This document shows positions 26,039 to 34,920 of a stretch of 64,000 nt of DNA, in pieces. Below the pieces are notes generated by a model, which did not search any database, had not been told where the DNA came from, and worked only from the letters and a program-made list of their open reading frames with translations. Source of the stretch: Candidatus Cloacimonadota bacterium (lineage in GTDB: Bacteria; Cloacimonadota; Cloacimonadia; Cloacimonadales; Cloacimonadaceae); NCBI GenBank assembly GCA_020532085.1, contig JAJBAV010000001.1:176759-240758 (forward strand), read 5' to 3'. Numbering within the stretch: the first letter of the stretch is position 1; the number at the start of each line of letters is the position of its first letter. The position numbers and the translations under genes were made by a program.

Positions 26039-26944
26039 ATGAAAAACCTACTCCTGACAATAGTTTTGGCGCTGGCCGCGTTTAGCGCTCTGCCGGCCGG
26101 AATCCATGGCCATGCTGGCGAATACGGCTACCAGTTCCTGGACGTGAGCAGCAATCCCGTGGCCCTGGGCCTGGCCGGTCGGGGCATCGGCAGCGGAAGT
26201 GACCTTGCGGCTTTCCTGCGCCAGCCTGCAGCCTCTGCCCTCAGCAGCCATCGCGCCCTGGGTGCCAGCCATATGCTCTGGCTGGAAGACACGGCCGCCA
26301 ACAACCTCTACTACTCCGTTTCCGACCGCAGGACCCACTTCGGCCTGGCCCTGCGCACCCTGGATTACGGCGTGCTGGAGATCCGCGACGAAAACGGCGA
26401 ACTGCTCGGCAGCTATTCACCCCTGAATGTGGATCTGTTGGGAAACTACGCCCTGCGGGTCTCACCCTCGCTTTACGCCGGGATCAACGCCGGGATCGCC
26501 TATGAAAAGCTGAACACCGATTCCAGCTATGGCCTCCACACCGATCTGGGCATCACCTGGCTCACACCCGTGCAAGACAGCAGATTCAACCTGGCCGTGC
26601 GCAACCTGGGCTTTTCCTCCGCCATGAACGAGGAACGCACCCTCTTCCCCGTAAGCCTGGAAATGGACCTCAGCAAGAAATTCGAGCTGGGGGAAAACTC
26701 CATCGAAGTGGAACTGAGCGGGATCAAGGCCATAGACGAAAACTGGAAGGGCGCTCTAAGCGCGGAGTTCAACCTCCACGGCCTGGCCCTGCTGCGCGCC
26801 GGCTATAAGATCAACCACGACGCCGAGGACCTCACAGCCGGCCTGGGCCTGCGCTGGAAAAGCCTGGGCATCGACTATGGCTGGGCCACGTTTTCCAGCC
26901 AACTCAGCGACGTGCATTCCCTCGGCCTCAGCTACCATTTCTAA
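26039..26944 (+). CDS. PorV/PorQ-like outer-membrane beta-barrel protein
   Basis: This 301-residue protein has a signal peptide ending near PAGIHG and an N-terminal motif FLDVSSNPVALGLAGRGIGS that matches the start of the PorV/PorQ (UPF0164-like) family. Alternating amphipathic strands follow, and the last strand ends in aromatic Phe (SLGLSYHF), typical of BamA-inserted barrels. In type IX secretion, PorV-type proteins shuttle or anchor cargo at the outer membrane. It lies 13 bases after the M6 gene and 3 bases before the subtilisin gene, both of whose products carry sorting domains, so a cargo-specific role is a reasonable inference. Confidence 0.8.
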   Translation: MKNLLLTIVLALAAFSALPAGIHGHAGEYGYQFLDVSSNPVALGLAGRGIGSGSDLAAFLRQPAASALSSHRALGASHMLWLEDTAANNLYYSVSDRRTHFGLALRTLDYGVLEIRDENGELLGSYSPLNVDLLGNYALRVSPSLYAGINAGIAYEKLNTDSSYGLHTDLGITWLTPVQDSRFNLAVRNLGFSSAMNEERTLFPVSLEMDLSKKFELGENSIEVELSGIKAIDENWKGALSAEFNLHGLALLRAGYKINHDAEDLTAGLGLRWKSLGIDYGWATFSSQLSDVHSLGLSYHF

Positions 26945-26947
26945 GCG

Positions 26948-29900
26948 ATGAACATGAGCTCCAAACATATTTTCCCCTTGCTGGCGCTGCTGCTGATCAC
27001 CACGCTGCTGCCGGCCTTGAATCTAACTCCGGGCCAGCTGATCGTGAAAACCAGCCAGCCCCTGGACCCCAAATCCAACCGCACCGGGCTAGCTGAGTTC
27101 GACGCCTGGCTGGACACTCACGGCGCCCTGAGCCTGGCCCCGATCACGGGCATGCACCAGCCCGGGTATTTTCTGGTCGATCTGGCCCTTGAACCGGACT
27201 GGCAAGCCCTGCGCGGCGAAATGCCGAGCTTTCCCGGCATCGAATACATCCAGCCAAACTACCTGTCCAGCTTCCACATCGAACCCAACGACCCCCTCTA
27301 TCCGGAACAATTCCACACCGTGGTGGCCAATCCCCAGGCCTGGAATTATTCCACCGGCAGCTCCCAGGTGGTGGTGGGGATCATCGACTCCGGCTGCCTC
27401 ATCAACCATCCGGACCTGAGCGCCAACATTTACATCAATGCCGGCGAAGACCCCGCGCTGGGGCTGCACGACAACGGCATCGACGATGACGGCAACGGCT
27501 ACATAGACGACTGGTGCGGCTGGGATTTCTCGGACGCGCCGGAACTTTCGGATACCGCAGTGGGCGATTACCTTGACCAGGACAACGATGTGGAGGACGA
27601 AAACTTTCACGGCACCCACGTCTCCGGGATCGTGGGTGCGGTGGGCAACAACGGCATCGGCGTGAGCGGTGTATGCTGGAACGTGAAGATCATGCCCATC
27701 CGGGCGGGATTTCGCACCACCGCCGGCCAGGGCTACCTGCAGGATGACGACGCCGCCGCCGCCATCATCTACGCCGCCGACAATGGCTGCCACGTGCTCA
27801 ACCTCAGCTGGGGCGACCCAAACTACTCTCCCATCATCAGCGACGCCTGCAACTACGCCCATTTCAAGGGCGTGACCATCGTGGCCTCAGCCGGCAACGA
27901 TCCCGGGCCCGTGCTCAGCTATCCCGCCAAGCTGTCCAACGTGATCTCTGTGGGCGCTATCAACCGCAACCGCAACATCGCCGGATTCTCCAGCTACGGC
28001 CCGGACCTCGATCTGGTGGCCCCGGGCGAAATGGTGCTCAGCACATACAAAACAGACTTGGGAGAAGAATACTTCCTGCAAAGCGGAACCTCGATGTCTT
28101 CGCCGTATGTGGCCGGAGCCGCGGCTCTGTTGCTGTCTTTGCATCCCAACCTCTCTCCGGACGAAGTGCGCGCCCGGCTGCTCACCTCCACCGATGACCT
28201 CGGCACCCCCGGTTTTGACCTCTACTACGGCCACGGGCTGCTCAACACCAAAAAACTGCTTGAAAACACCCAGCCGCCTCTGGTTTACATCGACCAGCCG
28301 CTGGACCACTCCGGCATCACGGGCAGTGTGGACATCACGGGAACTGTGGCCGGAAGCGATTTCTTTCGCTACAGCGTGATGTACACCAACGCCAAGGTGC
28401 CCACCATTCTGGACTGGTATGATGTGCAGACCCACCAGAACTATCCCTCTCACTATCTCCAGCAAGTTCAGAACGGCGTTTTGGCCCATTTCCACATCCC
28501 CGAAGCCTTTGCCGAGGACCAATACACTGTAAGGGTGCAGTATGAAAGCACCGCGGGCAAGAAATTCAACTACTTCCGCACCTTCATCTACGACCGCACC
28601 GCCCCCATCCTGAGGGACGAGTCCGTGATGGGCTTCAGCCGCTACGACGGACAAAACCTGCGCTACTACGTTTCGGCGGTGTTCAACGAGTTTGTGCGCA
28701 CCGAGCTTATGCTCACCGATTCCGCGGGTACGCAGTACAGCATCTACGGCGCCCTGATGGACAGCACGCACGTTTGGGCGATCCCGCCCCAGCTCCCGCA
28801 GGGCCCCATCAGCATTCAGATCAGGGCCAGCAACATCAGCAACGCGGATTACCTCTCCCCCGTCATGCCCGATTTTCTGGACATCAGCTACGAAGTGGTG
28901 CCCAGCTACGGTTACAGCTGGCAGCAGGTCGGCGAACCCCGCGTGCCGCTGAACTTCACCTACGATTATGACGCAGACGGTTACAAGGAATACATTGCCA
29001 TGGACCTGCCCAAAACTGGATACGGCGGGGTCTTTGTCTATCAGCCCCAGGCCGGCGGGCATGTGCTCAAGCACTCCTTCAACGATTCCTTCTGGCTGCT
29101 GGGCGCGGGCAACACCAACGACCTGGGCCAGGAGATCCTGATGCTCAAAGGCGAAACAGCGGTGCTGATGGAAAGCCAGCTCACCAGCACCTATCCGAAC
29201 CTGCCGCTCTGGGAGGACACCTCCATCACCGGAGGCGTGATCGCGGATTATTCCCGCGACGGCATCGGCGACCTCCTGCTGGTGAAGATCCTGCCCACCA
29301 AACGCGTCATTCAGGCCTATAAACGCTCCGGGAACACCTTCGAGGCCAAAAACCAGCTCGACAACGACTCCGAAACGGACTTCTACAACACCTTCGTCCC
29401 CACCATCACTGTAAAGAACTTTGACAATGACAACTATCTTGACATCCTCACCGCCGATACTGACGGCGACGTGATGATCTATGAGATCCGCAACGACAAT
29501 TTGCACGAACTGGCCTGGAGCCACAGGATGCCGATCGGCAACACCTACAGCATCGCCAGCGGCGATTTCGACGGCAACGGCCGCCAGGATTTCTTCATCG
29601 GCGGATATTACAAGGACAACCTGGACCCCAACCAGAACTTCTGGTACTTTGAAGGTTTCAGGAACGTTTCCAACAACAACTACACCAGCATGGGCTCCAT
29701 CATGTTCAATGAAGTCACCTCTCAAAACGCCGTTCTGGCCCATGATCTGGACAACGACGGCAAGGACGAGCTCATCCTTGCCATCGCCCCCAACCTCTAC
29801 ACCGTCAAGTATGTGGACGGCGAATTCAAGCCCCAGTTTTACGGCCAGAGCTTCCGCAACTATGCCCTCATGGCTTACAAGGACGCCAACAACCGCTCTT

Positions 29901-31144
29901 ATTTCCTCACCAACTACGAGGTGGAGCCGGATTCCGTGATCTTTGTGGAATGGACCTCCGAAGACCCCTTCACCGGCCCGTCCACTCCGGCCAATTTCCA
30001 GGCCCGGGCGCTGGACGGCAACACGGTCCATCTCTCCTGGATCGACAACGGGGCGCAGTTCTACCGCCTTTACCGGCGGGATGAGGATGGCCAAACAGTT
30101 GTTCTGGACGATGTTACGGCTGATTTTTACATGGACCTGCAGGTGGAGGCCGGGGCCACCTACACCTACGCCGTCACTGCCTGTGACCCGGCTTACGCGC
30201 CCATGGAGAGCGTCCCCACGGTCTGGCAGGACGTTGTTCCCTACGACGCGCCCCAGGTGAGCAGCGTCACCATGACCGGCTCAAACACCCTGCTGATCAG
30301 CTTCGACCAGCCCATGTCCGGCCAGATCCTGAATCCCAATCTCTACCACGTCAGCCACGGCATGGGCCGGCCTTCCTCTGTGAACAGCACCGCGGCCCAT
30401 TACGGCGCCCAGCTTTTCTTCAACCGCCAGTTCCCAGCCATCGATGAGAGTTTCACCCTCACCCTCAGCAACATCATCAGCGCGCAGAACATCCCGCTGG
30501 ACCAGGTGGAGTACACCTTCAACTGGCAGCAGGACACCGTGGCCCCCGGCGTGGTGGAAGCTTTGGTGCTGGCAGACCAGCAGACCGTGCGGATCAGCCT
30601 CAGCGAAGCCATCGCAGCGCAAAACCCCAACCCGGAACTCATCGACCACTACATCCTCCACAACCATTCCAACGATCCCGACAACGCGATCGTTAGGGTT
30701 GTCCACGAGGAAAACGCGGTGCTTATCCACCTTGCCCACAAGGTCCGCTACGGCTCTTCAGCTTACACGATCACCGTCCATAATCTCCGCGACCTGTCCG
30801 GAAACCTGATCTCGCCCCAAAACAACGTCGCCCGCTTCTATCTGGTGAACAACCACGACCTCAAACACCTGGTGGTCTATCCCAACCCCGTGCGCGCGGA
30901 TTCCAAACAGTGCAGCCTCATCAATTTCCCTTCCGGAAAAACCGGCAACCTGCGCATCTACGACAGCGCCGGCAGCCTGGTCCGCACAGCCGCCATCGGA
31001 CCCTTCGATCCTGTGGTCAACAACGTTGACTGGAGCTGGGACCTGAAAAACAACAACGGCCTCAAAGTGGCCTCCGGCGTGTATTTCTATGTGGTGGAAA
31101 TGGACGGTAAGACCGCCCGCGGCAAAATAGCGATCATCAACTAA
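26948..31144 (+). CDS. Very large secreted subtilisin-like (S8) protease with sorting domain
   Basis: A 1398-residue protein with a signal peptide, an inhibitor-I9-like propeptide region, then an S8 domain at about 135-440. The triad is intact: Asp147 in GIIDSG, His221 in HGTHV and Ser382 in SGTSMSSPYVAGAAALL. The oxyanion Asn sits in VASAGND. Downstream are FG-GAP-like repeats (DYDADGYKEYIAMD, NFDNDNYLDILTADTDGD, DLDNDGKDELILAI) around 670-1010. A fibronectin-III-like part (TPANFQARALDGNTVHLSWI) comes next, then Ig-like modules and a C-terminal sorting domain (VVYPNPVRADSK to GVYFYVVEMDGKTARGKIAI). No clear Shine-Dalgarno is seen; it probably relies on coupling to the gene three bases upstream. 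Confidence 0.93.
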   Translation: MNMSSKHIFPLLALLLITTLLPALNLTPGQLIVKTSQPLDPKSNRTGLAEFDAWLDTHGALSLAPITGMHQPGYFLVDLALEPDWQALRGEMPSFPGIEYIQPNYLSSFHIEPNDPLYPEQFHTVVANPQAWNYSTGSSQVVVGIIDSGCLINHPDLSANIYINAGEDPALGLHDNGIDDDGNGYIDDWCGWDFSDAPELSDTAVGDYLDQDNDVEDENFHGTHVSGIVGAVGNNGIGVSGVCWNVKIMPIRAGFRTTAGQGYLQDDDAAAAIIYAADNGCHVLNLSWGDPNYSPIISDACNYAHFKGVTIVASAGNDPGPVLSYPAKLSNVISVGAINRNRNIAGFSSYGPDLDLVAPGEMVLSTYKTDLGEEYFLQSGTSMSSPYVAGAAALLLSLHPNLSPDEVRARLLTSTDDLGTPGFDLYYGHGLLNTKKLLENTQPPLVYIDQPLDHSGITGSVDITGTVAGSDFFRYSVMYTNAKVPTILDWYDVQTHQNYPSHYLQQVQNGVLAHFHIPEAFAEDQYTVRVQYESTAGKKFNYFRTFIYDRTAPILRDESVMGFSRYDGQNLRYYVSAVFNEFVRTELMLTDSAGTQYSIYGALMDSTHVWAIPPQLPQGPISIQIRASNISNADYLSPVMPDFLDISYEVVPSYGYSWQQVGEPRVPLNFTYDYDADGYKEYIAMDLPKTGYGGVFVYQPQAGGHVLKHSFNDSFWLLGAGNTNDLGQEILMLKGETAVLMESQLTSTYPNLPLWEDTSITGGVIADYSRDGIGDLLLVKILPTKRVIQAYKRSGNTFEAKNQLDNDSETDFYNTFVPTITVKNFDNDNYLDILTADTDGDVMIYEIRNDNLHELAWSHRMPIGNTYSIASGDFDGNGRQDFFIGGYYKDNLDPNQNFWYFEGFRNVSNNNYTSMGSIMFNEVTSQNAVLAHDLDNDGKDELILAIAPNLYTVKYVDGEFKPQFYGQSFRNYALMAYKDANNRSYFLTNYEVEPDSVIFVEWTSEDPFTGPSTPANFQARALDGNTVHLSWIDNGAQFYRLYRRDEDGQTVVLDDVTADFYMDLQVEAGATYTYAVTACDPAYAPMESVPTVWQDVVPYDAPQVSSVTMTGSNTLLISFDQPMSGQILNPNLYHVSHGMGRPSSVNSTAAHYGAQLFFNRQFPAIDESFTLTLSNIISAQNIPLDQVEYTFNWQQDTVAPGVVEALVLADQQTVRISLSEAIAAQNPNPELIDHYILHNHSNDPDNAIVRVVHEENAVLIHLAHKVRYGSSAYTITVHNLRDLSGNLISPQNNVARFYLVNNHDLKHLVVYPNPVRADSKQCSLINFPSGKTGNLRIYDSAGSLVRTAAIGPFDPVVNNVDWSWDLKNNNGLKVASGVYFYVVEMDGKTARGKIAIIN

Positions 31145-31459
31145 GCGATTATCGCCCGGAACCAGGCCTCATCAGCGCTCCGGGTATAAAGTGACACCCA
31201 AACATGCAAATGGGTTTCCACTGTCTAAGTACACGTAACTGTTCATAGAATTGTGAGATGGATAGGACTGGGTTCAGGCTGTGTCATGGTACTATTTGGA
31301 CGTTTTGGAGGTTTTGGTGTAAGGGTTGTTACAATGTTTATCTCATTTCGTAGAGCCATAACTGAAGTGCCAGGGGGCAAATCAGGGTTAAACACTGACT
31401 CCGATCAGCGTCTATGAATCCTACGAAAGTCTTTATTGAGGGGTTTTTCCTTGTTCCTC
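31145..31459. other. Intergenic, lower-GC stretch without a recognised gene
   Basis: Between two convergent genes. An imperfect CCCGGA...TCCGGG hairpin at about 31155-31184 lies 10 bases after the subtilisin stop but has no T tract. The rest is AT-richer than the upstream gene and shows nothing I can name. Confidence 0.5.
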
Positions 31460-33076
31460 CTATCTTAGAATACAGATTTTCTTGGTTGTGGCAGAACTAC
31501 TGTTATATACAACCCTTAGAATGTATAAACCATTGGCTACATTGGGGACAGGCATAGTGAGGGTTGTCCCGTTTAGCACTTCCCCGATATGTCCGACGCT
31601 GCTGACCTTTTCTCCTCTTATATTATACAATTCCAAGCCACTCGGCAGGTATTTCTTATTGCCTGGCCCAGTTAAAGTTACATTGATATTATCCGTAGCA
31701 CGCAGAGGGTTGGGATAAACATTCAGCTCCCAGCCTGGTTCGGCTTCAACTGGATCATCAATTGCGACCACCGTGTCTGATAATGCCGCATTGCCAGAAT
31801 AGATAAACACTCTTCCGGTGGCAATTTGTGGAGCCGAATAGAACATAGGAGCTGAAACCGCCAGGTCACACAGTCCATCTCCGTTAAAGTCTCCCGCTGC
31901 TTTGGCATACCCATACTGCCTGGTGCCGTAGTCACTTGGCGGGTACTGGTACAAGTCAATTAACCCATCCATGTTGGGTCCGCCCACCCAGATGCCAACC
32001 TCTCCCTGATAGTAATTGATTTGATACGTCGATCCGATCACGTCGTCATAACCGTCTCCGTTCAGATCACCGTAAATAAATGGATTACTAACATTACGGT
32101 CTGGGTTGAACCATTCATGGTAGGGTGGGTTATTATAAATCAATTCCAGATCATTGACCGGCGTCAGATCTGTTCCCCCAAACCACACTTTACCCACATA
32201 CGACTCAAAATCCGCAAATCCATCGTTGTTCAAGTCGCCTAATGGACTTGCACTTCTTGCGGTTATAATATTAGTGTTTTCCGATATCACCAGGCTATCT
32301 ACTTGTGGAAAATTCGTGCTTCCATAATACAAGACTATCCTGCTGTTCATGTTTGTTCCTCCGGGAATACCATACTGGAGAAGGTAATCATCCACGTCGT
32401 CACCATTTACATCACCAAGCCCAATTGCCGACCTTGATACTGAACCATTAGTCGTTTCCGCAAGGGTTACAAATGGGGCATCGTTACCGGTCCAGATTAT
32501 TAATCTATGGATATAAGGGTAACCCCAAAGCGGGCAGTGTATCACCAAATCATCCTTACCGTCTCCATTGATGTCGCCAAGCGGCCATGACACTATATAA
32601 TCACTTACTTCATATGGAATGGTGATAGTCAAATCAGGTATCCCGGTGGGATTGGCCGTTCCGTAATAGACTGCGATCACACAAGCAGGATCTACAGGCA
32701 GGGTGGTTACCAGATCGTCAATCCCATCGCCATTGATATCGCCTCCATTATAAGGACCAGCCGGATATAGTTCCCAATTCTGCGTTCCCTCCATCACGAA
32801 ATCCGGGACATTGTCCATATTCGGGCCGCCCCAATAGAAATAGATTTTCCCCCAACATTGCATGCTGTTGTACACTCCGTTGGGATTCCAGTAGGGGGCA
32901 GAAACAATCACATCATCGTAGCCATCGCCATTGTAATCCATTGAGACTACCCGTTCTCCAAACCAGGAGCCATTGAATTCCCCGTACAGGGTGTTCATCA
33001 GGTCCAGGTGATCTATGGCGCTTAACTGCAATGTAAGAAACATAATAACAGCCACCATGACAATAAATAATCTCAT
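31460..33076 (-). CDS. Secreted FG-GAP/VCBS beta-propeller protein with sorting domain
   Basis: This 538-residue protein has a signal peptide (residues 1-20). Seven calcium-loop motifs of the form DxNxDGxDD follow (DYNGDGYDD, DINGDGIDD, DINGDGKDD, DVNGDDVDD, DLNNDGFAD, DLNGDGYDD, DFNGDGLCD). This fits an integrin-alpha-like seven-bladed propeller. A C-terminal sorting domain begins at LNVYPNPLRATDNINVTLTG and ends TTKKICILR. A binding or adhesion role is inferred from the fold. Base composition and codon choice are clearly AT-richer than the flanking genes, which suggests a different history. The start has GGAAGGAACA upstream. Confidence 0.87.
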   Translation of the reverse strand: MRLFIVMVAVIMFLTLQLSAIDHLDLMNTLYGEFNGSWFGERVVSMDYNGDGYDDVIVSAPYWNPNGVYNSMQCWGKIYFYWGGPNMDNVPDFVMEGTQNWELYPAGPYNGGDINGDGIDDLVTTLPVDPACVIAVYYGTANPTGIPDLTITIPYEVSDYIVSWPLGDINGDGKDDLVIHCPLWGYPYIHRLIIWTGNDAPFVTLAETTNGSVSRSAIGLGDVNGDDVDDYLLQYGIPGGTNMNSRIVLYYGSTNFPQVDSLVISENTNIITARSASPLGDLNNDGFADFESYVGKVWFGGTDLTPVNDLELIYNNPPYHEWFNPDRNVSNPFIYGDLNGDGYDDVIGSTYQINYYQGEVGIWVGGPNMDGLIDLYQYPPSDYGTRQYGYAKAAGDFNGDGLCDLAVSAPMFYSAPQIATGRVFIYSGNAALSDTVVAIDDPVEAEPGWELNVYPNPLRATDNINVTLTGPGNKKYLPSGLELYNIRGEKVSSVGHIGEVLNGTTLTMPVPNVANGLYILRVVYNSSSATTKKICILR

Positions 33077-33111
33077 TGTTCCTTCCCAAGGTTTGTCATT
33101 TACCTTAAAAT

Positions 33112-33141
33112 ACTCTGGTGAGATCTGGGCAAATGTGTCAA
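33112..33141 (-). promoter_or_regulatory. Possible promoter of the FG-GAP gene
   Basis: On the minus strand TTGACA (33136-33141) and CAGAGT (33112-33117) are 18 bases apart, 36 bases before the ATG. The -10 is weak. Confidence 0.3.
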
Positions 33142-33174
33142 CTAGAATATTTCCTTATCGGCTCCTGTGATCAT

Positions 33175-33235
33175 TACGGGATAAATACGGGATCAATACG
33201 GATTTCATCCGTATTGATCCCGTATTTATCCCGTA
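33175..33235. repeat. Perfect 29-bp inverted repeat
   Basis: Left arm 33175-33203 and right arm 33207-33235 are exactly complementary, with loop TTC. Each arm contains three spaced copies of an ATACGG/TACGGG word. It lies between the rng terminator and the FG-GAP promoter and lacks a T tract on either side. Confidence 0.93.
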
Positions 33236-33292
33236 TTGATACTGGGGGCGAAATGGGGAAAACCGAATCGGGGCCAGCTTCCGCCCAAGCTC

Positions 33293-33327
33293 AAAAAACC
33301 GCGTCCCAGCCAGATGGCGGAACGCGG
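33293..33327 (-). terminator. Rho-independent terminator after rng
   Basis: On the minus strand CCGCGTTCC pairs with GGGACGCGG (one G-U), with an inner GCCA/TGGC pair, and is followed by TTTTTT. It lies 40 bases after the rng stop codon. Confidence 0.85.
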
Positions 33328-33367
33328 AATGCTTATCGTGGCCGGGGGTTGGTCCACCCGGATCAGC

Positions 33368-34885
33368 TTAACTGAACTTGGAAGTGATATCCTCCAGGCC
33401 GGGCAGTCTGAAAACCTTGAACTGGTCGATGCGCATGTCCGGATCGGCCTGGGTTTCCACCTGGTCCTTGTAGGCGCTGAAATAGCCGCTGTTGTTTTTG
33501 ATGTGTTCCAGTAGTTCCGGGTGGACCACTATGCGGAGTTTCTTGTTGCGGATGAAGTAGTCCGAGCGGCTCAGCCAGCGGTGGATGCGCATCAGCATGG
33601 TATCCTTGGAAACCACGCGGCCGCTGCCGTTGCAGGTGGGGCAGGCGTCGGAGAATTTGGCGATGAGGGTGGAGCGCATGCGCTTGCGGGTTACCTCCAC
33701 CAGGCCGAGTTCGGTGAAGTTATAGACCTTGTTTTTGGCGCGGTCGCGCTTGAGCCCTTTGCGCAGGGTTTCCAGAACTTCCTGTTTGTTTTGTTCGTTC
33801 ACCATGTCGATGAAATCGATGATGATCACCCCGGAGAGGTCGCGCAGCCTGATCTGGCGGGCCGCCTCGGCCGCGGCCTCAACGTTGGTTTTCTTGATCG
33901 TTTCCTCATAATGGGTTTTGCCGGTGAAGCTGCCGGTGTTGATGTCGATGGCCACCAGGGCCTCGGTTTGTTCGATCTTGATGTTGCCGCCGCTAGGCAG
34001 ATAGATGCGGGAGTGGAAGATGGTGTCGATCTTTTTTTCGATGCCCCAGGCGTCGAAGATGGGCGAATCCTCTTTGTAGATCTCCACGGCGGGGATGAGG
34101 TCCGGTGAAAAGTCCTCCAGATGGCGGATGATGCTCTTGGCGAAGGCTTTGTCGTCGATCACCAGGCGGTCCACGTTATCGCCGAAAAGGTCGCGGATGA
34201 GGTAATTTTCCAGGGCGTTTTCCTCGAAGACGCAGACGGGGCCTTTGAGGTGCTTGATCTGTTTGTCGGTGAGCTTCCAGGTTTTCACCAGGGCGTTGTA
34301 TTCGTTGCGCAGATCGTCCTCGTCGCAGCCCTCGGCCTCGGTGCGCACGATCAGTCCATGATCCGGGTCCTTGAAGGAAGTGAGCAGGTTGCGGATGCGG
34401 TTGCGTTCGTTTTGGCCGTAGATCTTGCGGGAGATGGCGATCTTGTGTTTGTTGGGGAAGAGCACCAAGTATTTGCCCGGAATGGAGATCTGGCCGGTGA
34501 GGCGAGCGCCTTTGCTGCCGATCGGCCCTTTGTGCACCTGCACCACGATCTCCTGGCCGGATTTGAGCAGGTTGCCGATCTGGGAGGAATCCTTGGGATT
34601 GAATCTGGGGCGCTGTTTTTCGTTTTCAAAGATGTCCAGGAAATCGAGCACAATGTCGGAATAGTGCAGAAAGGCGGTGCGTTCCAGCCCGATCTCGATG
34701 AAGGCGGCGCCCATCCCGGGCAGCACGTCTTTCACGAAGCCCTTGTAGATGTTGCCAACGATGTTTTGCTTGTCCTTGCGCTCAACGAAGAGCTCCACCA
34801 GTTTGTTGTCCTCGAGCACGGCCACCCGTTTTTCCAGGGGGTGCACGTTCACTATTATCTCGGTATTGAATTTATCTTTTCTCAT
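33368..34885 (-). CDS. rng: Ribonuclease G/E
   Basis: A 505-residue endoribonuclease with the RNase G architecture: an S1 RNA-binding domain (about 38-128, GNIYKGFVKDVLPGMGAAFI), an RNase H-like and DNase I-like catalytic core, and a zinc link CPTC (Cys415, Cys418). The magnesium-binding aspartates are Asp314 in VAIDINTG and Asp357 in VIIIDFID. It lacks the long RNase E scaffold tail. The frame is open upstream, but the ATG at 34885 follows AGGAAG and starts the family homology. It lies 35 bases downstream of sppA and is followed by a terminator. Confidence 0.95.
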   Translation of the reverse strand: MRKDKFNTEIIVNVHPLEKRVAVLEDNKLVELFVERKDKQNIVGNIYKGFVKDVLPGMGAAFIEIGLERTAFLHYSDIVLDFLDIFENEKQRPRFNPKDSSQIGNLLKSGQEIVVQVHKGPIGSKGARLTGQISIPGKYLVLFPNKHKIAISRKIYGQNERNRIRNLLTSFKDPDHGLIVRTEAEGCDEDDLRNEYNALVKTWKLTDKQIKHLKGPVCVFEENALENYLIRDLFGDNVDRLVIDDKAFAKSIIRHLEDFSPDLIPAVEIYKEDSPIFDAWGIEKKIDTIFHSRIYLPSGGNIKIEQTEALVAIDINTGSFTGKTHYEETIKKTNVEAAAEAARQIRLRDLSGVIIIDFIDMVNEQNKQEVLETLRKGLKRDRAKNKVYNFTELGLVEVTRKRMRSTLIAKFSDACPTCNGSGRVVSKDTMLMRIHRWLSRSDYFIRNKKLRIVVHPELLEHIKNNSGYFSAYKDQVETQADPDMRIDQFKVFRLPGLEDITSKFS

Positions 34886-34920
34886 GGTTAAACTTCCTGT
34901 GGGTCGGGTCCGGCGGCGCC

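Noticed and set aside
31155..31184. Terminator after the subtilisin gene
   Set aside because: Six-base arms with a large loop and no T tract; too weak to call.
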